Assembly (NCBI GenBank): GCA_000611775.1
Contig: KK106982.1
Coordinates: forward strand, 6,132,495-6,196,494
Reading direction: 5' to 3'
Source: Umbilicaria muhlenbergii
Lineage: Eukaryota > Ascomycota > Lecanoromycetes > Umbilicariales > Umbilicariaceae
Length of the DNA stretch: 64,000 bases
The position numbers were made by a program, and so were the translations under genes. Below the pieces are notes generated by a model, which was not told the origin of the DNA, did no database searches, and saw only the letters and a program-made list of their open reading frames with translations. This document shows positions 32,410-43,911 of the stretch, one piece after another; positions within the stretch are counted from its first letter, which is position 1, and each line of letters begins with the position of its first letter.

Positions 32410-34413
32410 CTTTGCTATCGGGACCGAAATGTCAGCTTCAGCGATTCGAACAGAATGTCCTGCAAGATAGCATAGGTTTGAAGGCAAAGAAATAGGGACT
32501 GTAACGAGTATGAGGGGTTTTTGGAGAATAGGTGAGGCGGTTTGCCGTATTTGAGGGTTGGGGCTGTTTGTCGGATAGACACATAAGAGCCCTAAATCCG
32601 AAACCGCATCTCAAAATCAAATGAAGTCATTGTCAAACAGCTCTTCGCTACCGCAACATCGTACAGGATAGACAAGCCCCACTAATCCGTATACCGTACG
32701 TTCTGTCCTTGGCTCCCTCCAGCGTACCTACATATGTTGACGCAAACAAGTCCCGCGCACCGGAAAATGGCTTGCAGCCGGAGCGTTTTGGGGTAACCAC
32801 CAGTCAAATAGCTCTCGCAACGAAGGACTGAGAGAATTCTTTAAGTGAAGCAAGATAAGCTTACGGCGGTTGCCTGGGATGTAACAACGAGTGAATGCGG
32901 AGCATCTACCAAAAGATCACAATCCGCCAATGTTCCCCGAGACAAAGAGCGATACTGCTTCAAAGAGTGACGCCGAGGAGATGTAGTCCCAGCAACCAGA
33001 AACCCCTTCAGCTCCAGGGGCGAGCCCGATGCATTTGTACAGACGTGGAACGACATGATCCACAGTACGTGAAGGTAACCCCGTTTGAATCGCATAGCAC
33101 TCCCCAAGCGGCTCCTCGTATTCCAGAAGCCATCCAAACGGGTGCCTCGAGGCCCTTCACCACCATGCGAAAATAATCTCCGGAAGGAAGCATCTCAGCA
33201 TGCAGTGCGACTACTGACTGCCATGAGAAAACGAACTTTTGGCGCTCTCAAGCGACGCTTGATAGGTTTTGCTCGAAGGTGCAGGTCGCACGGCAGGCAC
33301 GGCAGCTCGTCGATGCCGGGGCTAAAGAGCCAGGTCCATGGAGAAACCCTGCGCGTGGTTGTTGTTCGATTTCATGCTCGCCAATCAAGTTATGGACGTT
33401 GTGGTACCTGACGCTATGCTGGGATGTTAAGGCTGCCGAGCCAACAGGCCTTCATTCGTCGGCGGCTTCCTGATTTAGTACCCGACGTCGCGGGGGTCTT
33501 TCCTAGGGGTTTAGGCACATCCCGAGTCCTCGTCTGTGCTACTTTGTTGTGGTACCTCAAGGTGGAATATCTGGATCATCATTGACTTCACCGCTCAATG
33601 GGTTGCCTGCGCCCCTCGAAAGTACCGTTGCCTGGAGCGCCTTGGCATTGGACACCGCATCGTACTTCCTAGAGCCCTTGGGCAATTTCGCCTTCAAATC
33701 GCGGATACAAGTACCGTGGGGTTTAATGCATGAAAATTTGCATGCCATACGCCTTCGTCACCATCTTTGGCCATCTGCACGGGGATACCTGTTGAGGCCT
33801 GCACTTCTATAAGTGCGCCTGAGAACGGATCGACCTTTTACGTATTCCGTACTGTGTTTACCGAGCACAAGTTTGTAGGTATGCTGTTATTTCCTAGGAT
33901 TATGCATTCAACAGATGGCCCTGTCCTTGTTTCTGCATCCTTGACCTGCATCCCGATCGATCCGACGAACCCCTGATAGCAAAACGTGCGACTTCATTGC
34001 TTGGTCTCCTGACGCTCTGCACGACGTCGTGACTAAGTCAATAAGCTGGAACTTAACACCAGTGATTCCCGGGAAAATGACGCGATACCAAGAAGTGGGC
34101 AGAATATCGAGTCGAAATGGTGAGACATGAGTGTTCACATTGCAGCTAAAGACAGGTTGCAAAGGGACGTCATCACGAGGCAGCACTCCGTGCAACCTTG
34201 GCGCCCATCTGTCGCTGGAGCCTCAAACTGTACCTAACCGTACTTCCGCCTATCCAGCTGATAGTAGGCGATACTACACGCCTACAGCGGCCGACGCGCA
34301 GGCTTCATCTGCTGACGATGATATGTTTAGCGTGGCCGATATGACGGTCGTTTGTAGTTAACGTACAGATGAGAGTTTTAGCATGGCTATGTCTGGCGGT
34401 CCCCACCCCACAT
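32410..34413. other. Gene-poor interval
   Basis: About 2 kb without a convincing gene. The minus strand around 33560-34195 shows short coding-looking stretches in changing frames that I cannot assign, possibly a decayed gene. Nothing else is recognised. Confidence 0.4.
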
Positions 34414-35130
34414 TGTGGAGGGATTAGTCAGCCGCCTGCTTATTAGCTAGAATTTCTCCTCGTTAGAACAACACCTCGAGCATACCTAAGCAATCAAGCT
34501 GTTCAACCATTATTGCCTGAAACCACCCTTTCATTGGAGCTGAAGGCGGGGCTGTCTCTGTGTCATTCAGGGGCAGCCCAGGCCAGTCATCTTCAATCAC
34601 CTCATCAATTGGACGAATTCAACCATTCCTCCCACCTATCTCAAAGGACTGAGACATACCTTATCAATTAGACCTTGAAGGACTGAGGGACGGGTTCAAA
34701 GGACCGAATCCAGCATATGACTTGAAGGACTGAGCGTTGCGAATAAGACCTCGATGGACTGAGGCAATCCTGCTGGTATCGAAGGACCGAGAGAGCAGAT
34801 GACACAACGAATCGAAGGACTGAGGATTGTGTATTGGATCAAGACCTTTGAAAAAGGCATACATCATTACAATGCGGAGGAAAGAAGGAATGGGTCAATC
34901 CCCTTGCTCACTACACTGTTATCGGGCCCTACACTACTAGCACTATCTCTCTACCCATTGCATTTGCTTTGACATCACCGTGGGCGGTGATCAAACAGGG
35001 TTGGGGAGCCTGTGGAGGGATTAGTCAGCCGCCTGCTTATTAGCTAGAATTTCTCCTCGTTAGAACAACACCTCGAGCATACCTAAGCAATCAAGCTGTT
35101 CAACCATTATTGCCTGAAACCACCCTTTCA
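34414..35130. mobile_element. TRIM-like element (terminal-repeat retrotransposon in miniature)
   Basis: Two identical 120-bp direct repeats (34414-34533 and 35011-35130) each begin TG and end CA, as LTRs do. The outer flanks share ACAT (34410-34413 and 35131-35134), a plausible 4-bp target duplication. One base after the left repeat comes TGGAGC, a tRNA-primer-site-like TGG start. A G-rich purine tract (AGGGTTGGGGAG) lies just before the right repeat. The 477-bp interior has no coding capacity and carries about seven dispersed GGACTGAG/GGACCGA motifs. The size and layout fit TRIMs, non-coding relatives of LTR elements moved by enzymes supplied elsewhere. It looks whole, and identical ends imply a young insertion. 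Confidence 0.72.
34640..34860. repeat. Dispersed GAAGGACTGAG motif array inside the TRIM-like element
   Basis: Seven near-copies of GAAGGACTGAG (variants GGACCGA and GATGGACTGAG) are spaced roughly 25-40 bp apart. They may be protein-binding or expansion-derived repeats. Confidence 0.65.
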
Positions 35131-35370
35131 ACATGCGCATCTGGAGGCGCTGGGTGTCTACACGAGCAGCTTCAATCAACAAGTCAGGATGACATGGGCT
35201 CGGCAGACCACCACATACACAGCGGCGTCTTCTCCACAATTTCAAGACCAGACCAATTTGACGGCGGTATATGCCTAGCCTAGCCTGATGGGCTTTTCTT
35301 GCCGATAGATAGCTTTCGTTTACTCGCACAATAGAACCATCTCCACTATTAGCGCAATGTAAACAGCCAC
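35131..35370 (-). other. Possible coding fragment beside the TRIM-like element
   Basis: On the minus strand about 75 codons read without a stop up to the element's edge. They include RRQIGLVLKLWRRRRCVCGG and LLIEAARVDTQRLQMRM, which look protein-like. I do not recognise a family and see no start or end. It may be an exon or remnant that the element interrupted. Confidence 0.3.
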
Positions 35371-36744
35371 TCTATGATACGTTTCGGACCTGCTAGATCA
35401 GGGGTGATATCCTCTTGATACTTCCAACAACTCGGAGGCCGCCTGCGCAAGCCTTCTTGGATCACGGACGGCACATCAATCCCAAAACATAGCACAGATG
35501 CGGCGGTCCTCAAGCATTACACTCAAATAACCCCATGCGCACCCTTCTCGTTCAGCCCTGATCCGACAACACCCCGGACATCCGGTAAGAACCAACCCGC
35601 CAACTTCCTACCCCCTCGACCATCTCGCGGACCTCAACATCCACGCCGCCGCCACCGACCACCCCCTCGCTACCGCACCCCAACGCTGGCACCATCGCAG
35701 GTATCACCTTGCTCTCCAGCAGTAGCCTCGAACACAATAACGCGCTCCATGCAATACCTGGTGTGCGCACAGGGGAGGGACTTAGAATAATGCAGCCCGC
35801 TGCTGGCGTGTTTGCGTGACTATGCAACGAAATGATGTGCACGCCTTCGAGTCTCGCGAGCACCGGGGGGATCCTCGGTATTCCGGGCGACCAGGGGATC
35901 GCTTTGGGAACGGCGCTATATTGCGCAGCAGAACGAGCCGTGGAGCCGAAGGTCTGGTTCTTGTTTGACAGGGGCGTAGGTGCGCGGTGCAAGGTCTCTG
36001 AGCGGTGGGTTTGGGCAGTGGATACGACGGAGGGGGGTTGTGGAGCTATTGGGGGGGCTGGAGCATTGCTGGATGTGAGTGAAGTGGGTTTGTAGAAGCG
36101 GGCGGTAATGGCGCTGGATTTGAATATAGACGGTGTCGGGTACCGGCGGTGGGATATCGGAGCAGGGTTAGGGTTTAGGGCTCAGGATGCAGGCAGTTAG
36201 GGCGAGGTCTTATAGTTGGGGCCGTTCGCACCTTGCTTTGAGGAGCTGGTTCTCTCTTCAGTTGATGTTCATTACACTGAGTGTCTTGTCCGTGTAGGTC
36301 GACTCCTGCCTGGTTTGCTCGAAGAGCTGGATGTCTTTTGATTTTTGGTGCTCTCCACCGCTGACGAGTGCGGGTGAGCTGGCTTCTTGAGTTGCCTCAG
36401 TTTTCCTAGTTTCTTAATGTACTCTCTACACCGTGGGCCTAAGAGGTCAGGGGCTAGTACCGCCATGTCTAAGTGATTCTTCAGCCCCCGGGAGGATTGG
36501 TGGACCCTCTTCCAGTGGCCTGTTGAAAGATCATCAAATATGACTGCCCGTTTGTTTGAGCAGAGAGTCAATCACCTGTCCAGCTGAACGATTTTCTAGT
36601 TTGAGAGTCTATATATAATCCAATCGTTACTTTTAGAGAAGTGCCATGGTTCAAACACGCCCGTTAGGAGTTTCCCGAAGCACATCATCGCATATGAAAG
36701 AAACTAAAGAAATAAAGGCGTGGTGGAGATGAGATTCCCGATAT
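35371..36744. other. Intergenic, weak frames only
   Basis: Minus-strand frames at 35552-35992 and 36272-36571 are open for 146 and 99 codons but have no domain or signal. The second contains a possible VHQSSRGLKNHLDM stretch. I leave both unannotated as genes. Confidence 0.35.
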
Positions 36745-38208
36745 TCAATCCCATGCCTCTCGGTAAGTCGAATGTCCCGGGTTCGATTGCCTCCACATAA
36801 AGTCCCGCTGTGCGTGATCTCCTGACTTCAAAAACTTCCCCTCGCCTTGTACTGATCCCAGCACTTGGGTTTCGATATAGTGTTCGTTCGTAGGACTTGA
36901 GTTGACCCGATCGAAGTTGTTGTGCTTGTCGCCATTGCCTTTTTCGGAAAGGAGGGAGCGCTTCGAGATTTTGGACATGATTTGTGAACTGACATTTTTC
37001 AGGTACGCAAAGGTAGATTTAACACGATGGTGCCGGAATAACGAGACCAGATGTGGGATACAGCCGCACATAACTCCGACACTTAATTCGACAATCCTAA
37101 TCCAGTCAGCTCTACGGATTTTCAATTGCTAGAATAATTCTTACGCTAGGATCTCCGGCGCAAGCACTATCCATATGGAGTCGTATATGACATAGCTCTT
37201 CATTCGGAAACACAAGTTCGCGATGCTTGCTATGCATGCTCTGTACTAAAGTTCAGTGCTAGTAGGCTATCCATAACTTGAGCCAGACTTGAGACTTACA
37301 GAGACCCAGTTGCGAATACGAGACATATGCCAATTCTCTTCCGTAGTGAAACTTGCAATTGCCACACAACCGGGATAGGCAGTACGAACAGGTAAAGATC
37401 GCTAAGCACGCCAAATATGGCCTGGCTGTAATTCAGCGTTCGTGTTTTACCGTATTCAGTGCTTAAGCGCTTTAGCCAGCTCTGTCCCGGCCTTGGAATG
37501 AACCAGTATCCAAAGTATGCGGTAGTGGCCGTGTAAACGGCAAAAGTAGCCGCAATTCCAAAATAAATTAGATATCTGGTCCGGCGACTGATAGCGAAGA
37601 TGCGCAGATAGAGCCAGAAGAGGGATAGCTTTGCGAAGAAGATTGTAGGTCCATACGCCATTGCAGCGAGTATGTTTTTCTACAAAGCAGTTTTACGTCA
37701 GACAATCGTAAGCAAAGTATGTATGAAAGGTCCACTTACTCGAACATACTCGTTATTATAATTGATGATTGGGACATCCCACGTGTGCCGGCCGAGAATG
37801 TTTGTCACTAATCTTTCATCAGTTTTTCATGAAGTTCTTCAGGCGCTTGAGAGACCTACTGGACCACATCACCGAAGCACATCCCACTGTACCTATCTAT
37901 TCTTCACGTCAGGTGGCTATGACAGTAAGTGCGCTATGAAGGTACTTACCGTTGCAAGTATACAAGCAGCTGTTGTAGATTAGCAAACTTCACAGTTTGG
38001 CGTAGGAGATCTGACCATCATCCACCGCAAAAGACCGATTAATCCAAAGTCTTGAGTACAGCCGCATAACAACAATTGGGAGCATGAGTGAGAGGCATGT
38101 TGCTACGACACCAACAAAGACATTGGCCCGAGACTCAGGGTTGACAAAATTGGAAGTGACTCCTGGTGGAGGAGGAGTCATAGGAGTATGAGCGTAGTCT
38201 GTAGACAT
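36745..38208 (-). CDS. Fungal rhodopsin-domain (PTH11-like) membrane protein
   Basis: The span runs from ATG 38208 to the stop at 36745. Secure exons are 38208-38016, 37679-37300 (AMAYGPTIFFAKLSLFWLYL.. and FGVLSDLYLFVLPIPVVWQL), 37240-37145 (ACIASIANLCFRMK) and 37096-36745. A further exon reads ILGRHTWDVPIINYNNEYVR and ends at 37740. One short exon near 37969-37950, and the join after it, are uncertain. Spliced, it gives the seven-helix fungal rhodopsin-like domain family, with the VDD, GRHxWDV, and ELSVGVMCGCIPH signatures. Such proteins are abundant in plant-associated ascomycetes and are often called PTH11-like receptors; ligand and signalling are unknown. The C-terminal 70 residues are polar and presumably cytoplasmic. 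Confidence 0.75.
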
Positions 38209-39192
38209 GACTAGCGAATCGGTTGAATAGTTCCGTTATGTTTGCTCGTATTGTATAAAGCAGTCAAATGCACATAAGCATGAGGGCTCTGTACGTTTAT
38301 AAGCTTCGACCGTGATCAGTCGACCATGCCGAAGGCTCATGTCTGTGTTACAGTCCACTCCATATTGACTGGCTCGAAGTGCTGGCTTAACATGTGAAAT
38401 GATCCCGTAGATAGCAGAAGAGGGAACACAGAAAGAGGCGTATATCGATTTCTGGAGCGCTTGGTAGGAAAGGGCTGGTGGCGTAGAAGAGGGCTGCATT
38501 GTCTGCGGTAAGGGCTGCATTGATAAGGAGGACTTAAGGTATGTAGGATTGCGGCAGCGGTTTGACAGCGAAAAGGAAGTTTTCTCTATTGGCTGATTTC
38601 TATTGCTCGGGGTGATGATCCAGCCAGCGAGAAGTCCAGCGCGGATCATCCCGTCGCTCAGGGTTGCCACCGTCAGCTTACATCAGGCAGCCAAGAGATC
38701 ACTAAAGGTAGTACAGCATCTGTGCTAAGCCACGAGTAGGATACTCGTGCTAGTTTTACCGGAGTCGGCACTGAATACGTTGAGAGGTTATGTGTTCGGA
38801 GAATAACTGCACAACACGAGCAGATGCAAAGAAATAGTTGATTGCATCATTCTAGGGCTTGATTGAATCGATAAGTTTGTAGCGGGCTTGATTGATTCTA
38901 GTCTTTTGCATTTGAGTCTCTCTCCTTGCCCGTTAGTCTTCTGAAGTTGTTTAACTGACAAGCATAAAAAAAGAAGTGGCTCAAGTGTGGACTCCGGTAA
39001 AACTAGCCCTGAGTACCGTCTGGGTTTCCTGCATGATCTCATCGCTAGGCTATAAATCATACGGCCGAACCCCAAGTACGCCTCCGAAATGCACAGCCCA
39101 TGCAGTGCAATGGCTTCTACCGATGCGCACAAAGTTCCGAATCCAAACATCTGCAAAGTAAGCTTACATGTCAAACCCCGGATCCAGTCTTT
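38209..39192. other. Intergenic, nothing convincing
   Basis: A 144-codon minus-strand frame at 38236-38670 has no recognisable feature and no coding-like composition. Otherwise nothing is seen. Confidence 0.4.
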
Positions 39193-40543
39193 TCAGGCCT
39201 TTTTGACCCCATCTTTCCAATCCCCCATATGATCCTTGATAATCCTCGCCGCCTGCTCCGCACTATGCTGCCTCCCAATCGCCTCCACGAAATCGCCTTC
39301 GGGATCTATGAAACGCCCCCAACCGTCAGCCTAACGTTTCAACTCCCTCACTCAGAGCCCCACATGCTCTTCCCCCCCGCCGCCCGTCCGCATTTGGCCC
39401 CCAAAGCCTCGTTCAACCGCCCCAAGAAGGAATCGCACTCACCCATCAAGTAAAAATATATGCTATGATCGACCAAATAGTCCTGCCCGGGTTTCACATT
39501 CGGCGGCGTGGAGAAGTATACCCGGTAGGCCTTACACACAGCTTTAATCTGCTCCCACGTGCCTGTCAGTCCGATGATCGCTGGGTGGAATTCGGCTAGG
39601 TAGGATTTTATGACTGCGGGGGTGTCGCGGGCGGGGTCGCAGGTTATGAAGATGGGGAGGAGTTTGGGGGAGGATGCGGATGCAGGTGCGGAGGCGGGGT
39701 TGGATGTGGAGGAGGTGGGAGAATCGGCGGTGGGGGAGGAGTCGGGGGAAGAGGTGCCGGAAACGAGGTCGATCATGCGGGCCATTTTGTCGAGTTCTTC
39801 GGGGCAGATGTCCGGGCAGTGCGTGAAGCCGAAATAAACCTATCCAACCGCAGGAAAACACATTAGCCATCGATTCCCGATTCTCGATCCGCTCGTCATC
39901 CCCTTCCTCCCCCTCTCCCCTCCCACCCCATAACCCATCCCGCCCCTCTTCCCTCCCCTCTTCCCTCCCCTCTTCTCCCTTCCCCTCCCTTCCCCTCCCT
40001 TCCCCTCCCCCCCTAAAAATAAAGAAAAAACCACCAACTCACCAAACTCCATCCCCCCCTCAACCTACTCTCCGTAACGCCCCTCCCATCCTGATCCACC
40101 AATTCAAACCTTCCCCCCACCTTCGGTCTCCCCACCCCCTTCGCCGCCTCCGCCACCCTCTTCCGCTCCATCCGCGCCTTCTCATACCGGAAGTAGAAAA
40201 TCATCCCCGCCCCCGCCGTCAGGAAGAGGATCGCGGCGCGGAAACTAAAGGGGCCGGACCGCTGCAGGGACGCGGCTTGTTGGATCGTTTTGTAGGGGGT
40301 GTGGAGGGGGGAGGGGGTGTGGAAGGGGCGGGTGGGAGTCGTGGTGAAGAGGCGGGAGGAATGGGGGGAAAAGGAAGGTGGGAGAGGAAGGGTGGGAGTG
40401 CTAGGTGGGGAGCGTGCGTAGAGGCATTGCGTGGAGAGTTGGCGGAGAGGTGATGAGCGCGTGGAGGCGAGGAAATGGAGTCGGATTGGCTGGTGTGCTG
40501 TGCGCGAGAGACGAGGGAATGCTTTAGGGAGCGAGGAAGACAT
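39193..40543 (-). CDS. SCO1: SCO1-type mitochondrial copper chaperone
   Basis: Exons are 40543-40043, 39839-39443 and 39305-39193 (336 aa). The introns (203 and 137 nt) are longer than is usual here, and the first holds a CCCTCC-rich tract. The N-terminus is basic and Ser-rich like a mitochondrial presequence. One membrane helix follows (FRAAILFLTAGAGMIFYFRY). The thioredoxin-like domain has the copper ligands CPDIC in VYFGFTHCPDICPEELDKM, and the third ligand His in DYLVDHSIYFYLM, plus FITCDPARDTP. Sco1 sits in the inner membrane and delivers copper to the CuA site of cytochrome c oxidase subunit 2. A Ser/Ala/Pro-rich insert of about 25 residues follows the CxxxC helix. Codons end mostly in C at the 5' side and in G before the first intron. 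Confidence 0.93.
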
Positions 40544-41115
40544 GGTGGGTGGTTGTGGTGGACGGGTGGTGCGTTTGGAGATTGGAGAGATATTTTTGAA
40601 GATGTGTACCTTGAGTCGGTTTAGCGTATCTGACGCAGGGCTGAGGAGGCTGAAGAACCACCCCTTTTCGATAGGTTGACACAAAATTTCTATCGGGTCC
40701 AGTGCCCTCCCTTTGAGACTAGTCACGACGAATCTATAGGGGTTCTGACCAAGCACATTACAACTTCATAAAGGAAATATGTACGATCGAAGCTAGCCAC
40801 CCAGGTGATCAAGTGTAGTCCCGTCCACCTCAAACAGATGAGCAGATCAGGCTCTTGGAGAAGCGTGCAGCCCTCAGCCCCAGCACGCTTCTCCACACCC
40901 ACCAGACAATCTCATCCATATGCCTCGCCGTATCACCGCAACAAAACGACAGTGACGCTAACACAGAAGTCGCCGCGATGCACCCATTCGCATCCCCCGT
41001 TTCCCCTTCGCCGCGCTCAAGATCCCAGCACCGCACTCCTCGCTAACCAGAAACTTACACAACGTACTGAACGGAGAGCGACACAACTTACTCCACGCAT
41101 CCCCACACAACCCCC
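40544..41115. other. Intergenic, nothing recognised
   Basis: The SCO1 promoter and the 3' flank of the next minus-strand gene must lie here. No gene is supported. Confidence 0.5.
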
Positions 41116-43909
41116 TCAATGCAACCCCCGACTAGTCTGACTCGCCCGACTCGGACTCCCCCTACTCCTCTCATCCTCCTCCAGCACATCACTCAACCTA
41201 GTCGGATGATGATGCCTCGGCACTGCCTCCCACCCCGGCCCATACCCACCACCCCCGCCAAAATCCGTCCCGCCCACCTGTTCATCCAGCGCCTGAAACA
41301 GCGGTCTCGGCCTTGTTCCCCCAGCCGCAGCCGTCGGACCCCGTCCATACTCCACACCACTGATGCCGGAACCGTAGCGCTGGCCGTGGATTCTCTCCCG
41401 CTCCAGCTGCTCTTGCACGTCGTATTCGTCGCTGTCCTCGGACCCCAGACCGCGACGGCTGACGATGGGTTGGCCGAGCGAGTCGCGGCGGACTTGGCCG
41501 TGGGCGTCGAGTTCGTACTCTTCTTCGCTGATGGTGTCGTCGACGGAGGGGACGTAGGAGCGCTCGTCTGGCTCGCTGGTTCGGGGACGGTCTTCACCAT
41601 GGAGAGCGGTGCCTTGGTGCTGGTAGAATGGTGCAGCGACGGGCAGGCTGGCGCCTCCTGGACCGTACTGCAGGTAGGTACCGGCTCGGGGGGGTGAAGC
41701 TGCTGATGAAGCCGAGGTGGCGGTCGGCGCCTGTGATGCAGGTATGGAGGGGTACATGGCTGTGGCAGCCTCGGTTGCAGCGGCAGAGGTACCAGCCGTT
41801 TGCTGCCGCGGTAGAGCTGGGAGGTCAGGCTCATGCTGAAGAGACTTGGAAGGAAGCTCACGACCTCCTTCAGTGAATGGATCGGTATCCGTCTCGGACC
41901 TTGTTGGATCGTAGCTAGCATAACTTTGTTCACCCTCAAGAGGGCTTTCTCCGGGCTCTTCTTGGGCTCGCATGAGATCTCTCGGTGCAGAGGGCCCTGG
42001 TCCGCCGGTATAAGGTCCTTCTCTAGTCGAGGGCCGGTTGGCACTGACTTGGCGGCTAGGTGCTCCTTGCATCATTGGAACTACTTGGACACCACCGACC
42101 AAAGTAGGTTCGCCGTTTCGCAAGGATGTAGTACGGTCTCTCTCTTCTTGCTCCCTTCGGCCGAGCTCTTCCCAAGCTCTTCTCGCTTCTTCCTTGGATA
42201 TTTGAAGCTCTCTTCTCATTTCTTTGACTAGTTGCTCTGCGGTGTTCTTCTCCGCTTCCATGCGCGTTGCGTTGCCGACAGCCTCCGTACGTGCTAGTCG
42301 CTCGGTCCGTAATGCATTCTCCATCTCACCCTGCGTTTCCCTCGCTTGTTCTTGATCTGCTCTAGTCTCGAAGAACCATCGCTGAAATTTGCGTTCAGAT
42401 GATGCCCGTAGTCTCTGTAGCTCCACGACAGCGTGGAAAAGATTGGCACCGGCAGCAGAGAGATCCGTTACCTGACGAGCCAATTGTTGGTTCAAAGGTT
42501 CTCGATTTAGCTCCTCGCTGTTCTGGTCGAGTCGACGAATCCAGTACGAGGTCAAGCCTTCCCAGTGCGACGATAGAGTCTCCCATCGCTCAAAGGCGTG
42601 AGGAAACGATGATGTGTTGGGGTTCCGTGGCTGTGCACCTCCCGTTGGCTGCGAAGCTTGAGGATTCGTTGTCGGACCTGCAGGAGCCTGGCTTGTTGCT
42701 CTGGGTTGAGAAGTTTGCCTCGGTTGCGATTGTTGCGTCCGTGTGTTGTATGGTGCGGAAACTGCACGAGGTGCTTGCGCTTCCACAGGTCTTGATTGAG
42801 GTTTCGACACGATCGCTCCTCGAGTTCTAGGGATTGGAGCTTGAGGCATGTTGCTGTCATCAACCGTGGTTGTATTAGTAGCCTGCGGTATAGATATAGA
42901 TTGTTGCCTTCGGCTACCTGCAGTAGTGGTTGTAGCGGGTTGTGGACCCGTTGCCGCGTTGACTCGAGCTGCGCTACCGCTACTCAATCTTTCACTTCGT
43001 CGCCTCTCTCCCGTATCTTGTGGGTTTGAAGGGTCACCAGATCTCCTTGAGGTTGATGTTGCGCCCTGATCACGATAAGTCGCTGGTTGACGACTACTCA
43101 AGGGGTCGCCTCCGCCGACAGGGCCTCCTTCAACGCCGGTTGTAGCAACTCTATTGTCACCACCTAGCCCTGTCGTCCCCTGAGCCCTACGTTGTTCATC
43201 TTCTTCTTGCTCTCTTTGTTTGGCTTCGCGCTCTGCCTGTTTCCTTGCGTCCCGTTCCCTGCGTTGTTGCATGATGACCGTAGGTGTCCTAACGCCACTG
43301 CTCGGGTATTGAGGTACCGGGACTGGCCCCGATGCCGATCGAGACCCGCCATTGAGTGCGCGTCCATTGCCACCCGCTGCAGGTATCGGTCCTCCACTCA
43401 CTAGATCTGACATTGAAGCTTCCTCCTCGTCGAGATCAGGCGTGAACGGAAACGGTTTTCGGATAGCTTCTTCAAGCGCAAATAGGATGGCCGAAGCTGT
43501 CCGACGAGAGATGACCGTGCTTCGTGGTGGCCAGTATGAGCTGTCGGGGCGAATAGGTGAAGTTCGCGGAGTCGTTGAATCGCTACCTTCGTCGCTGAAC
43601 AGAGACGGTGCCGCTTGCAATGCAGGTCTTTCCACACGAAACGCCGGACTCCGGCGCTGAGGCGATCTCTCAGGGCCTGCGCGAACGCGCGCAAAACTTC
43701 GTGGCTCAAGCTTCGGTGTGCGTCGTAAAGTGTGAGTGCTGCCGGAGGAACTTGAGGGTCTCGAGGCAATCCGTTGCTGCAATGGTCGTTGAAGTTGTTG
43801 GCGCTGCGTTAATCTTGGCGTAAAGGGTTCGTGAACGTCGTAGGGCTCGTCAGAGACTTGAATGTTTCGTCGAGACAGGGCTGGCGATGCTGCGGTACCT
43901 GCTGTAGAG
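41116..43909 (-). CDS. Large coiled-coil, low-complexity hypothetical protein
   Basis: One long frame stays open from about 43909 to the stop at 41116 (about 930 codons). No ATG occurs near its 5' end, so the start probably lies in an upstream exon joined at an AG between 43880 and 43905; I could not fix it. Conserved-looking parts are ASAILFALEEAIRKPFPFTP with MSDLVSGG after it, a Trp-rich block WETLSSHWEGLTSYWIRRL, and a charged coiled coil of about 110 residues (ALRTERLARTEAVGNATRME onward). The rest is Gln/Ser/Pro-rich and disordered, with an acidic C-terminal region. No named domain. Sequence gives no function. Confidence 0.7.
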
Positions 43910-43911
43910 TT

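Noticed and set aside
36700-36790. tRNA-like T-arm (GGGTTCGATT with CCTCCAC end pairing to GTGGAG)
   Set aside because: The acceptor-like pairing exists, but the D-arm and a proper anticodon stem do not, and the T-stem does not pair.
38236-38670. 144-codon minus-strand frame
   Set aside because: No domain, signal peptide, conserved motif or splice context supports it.
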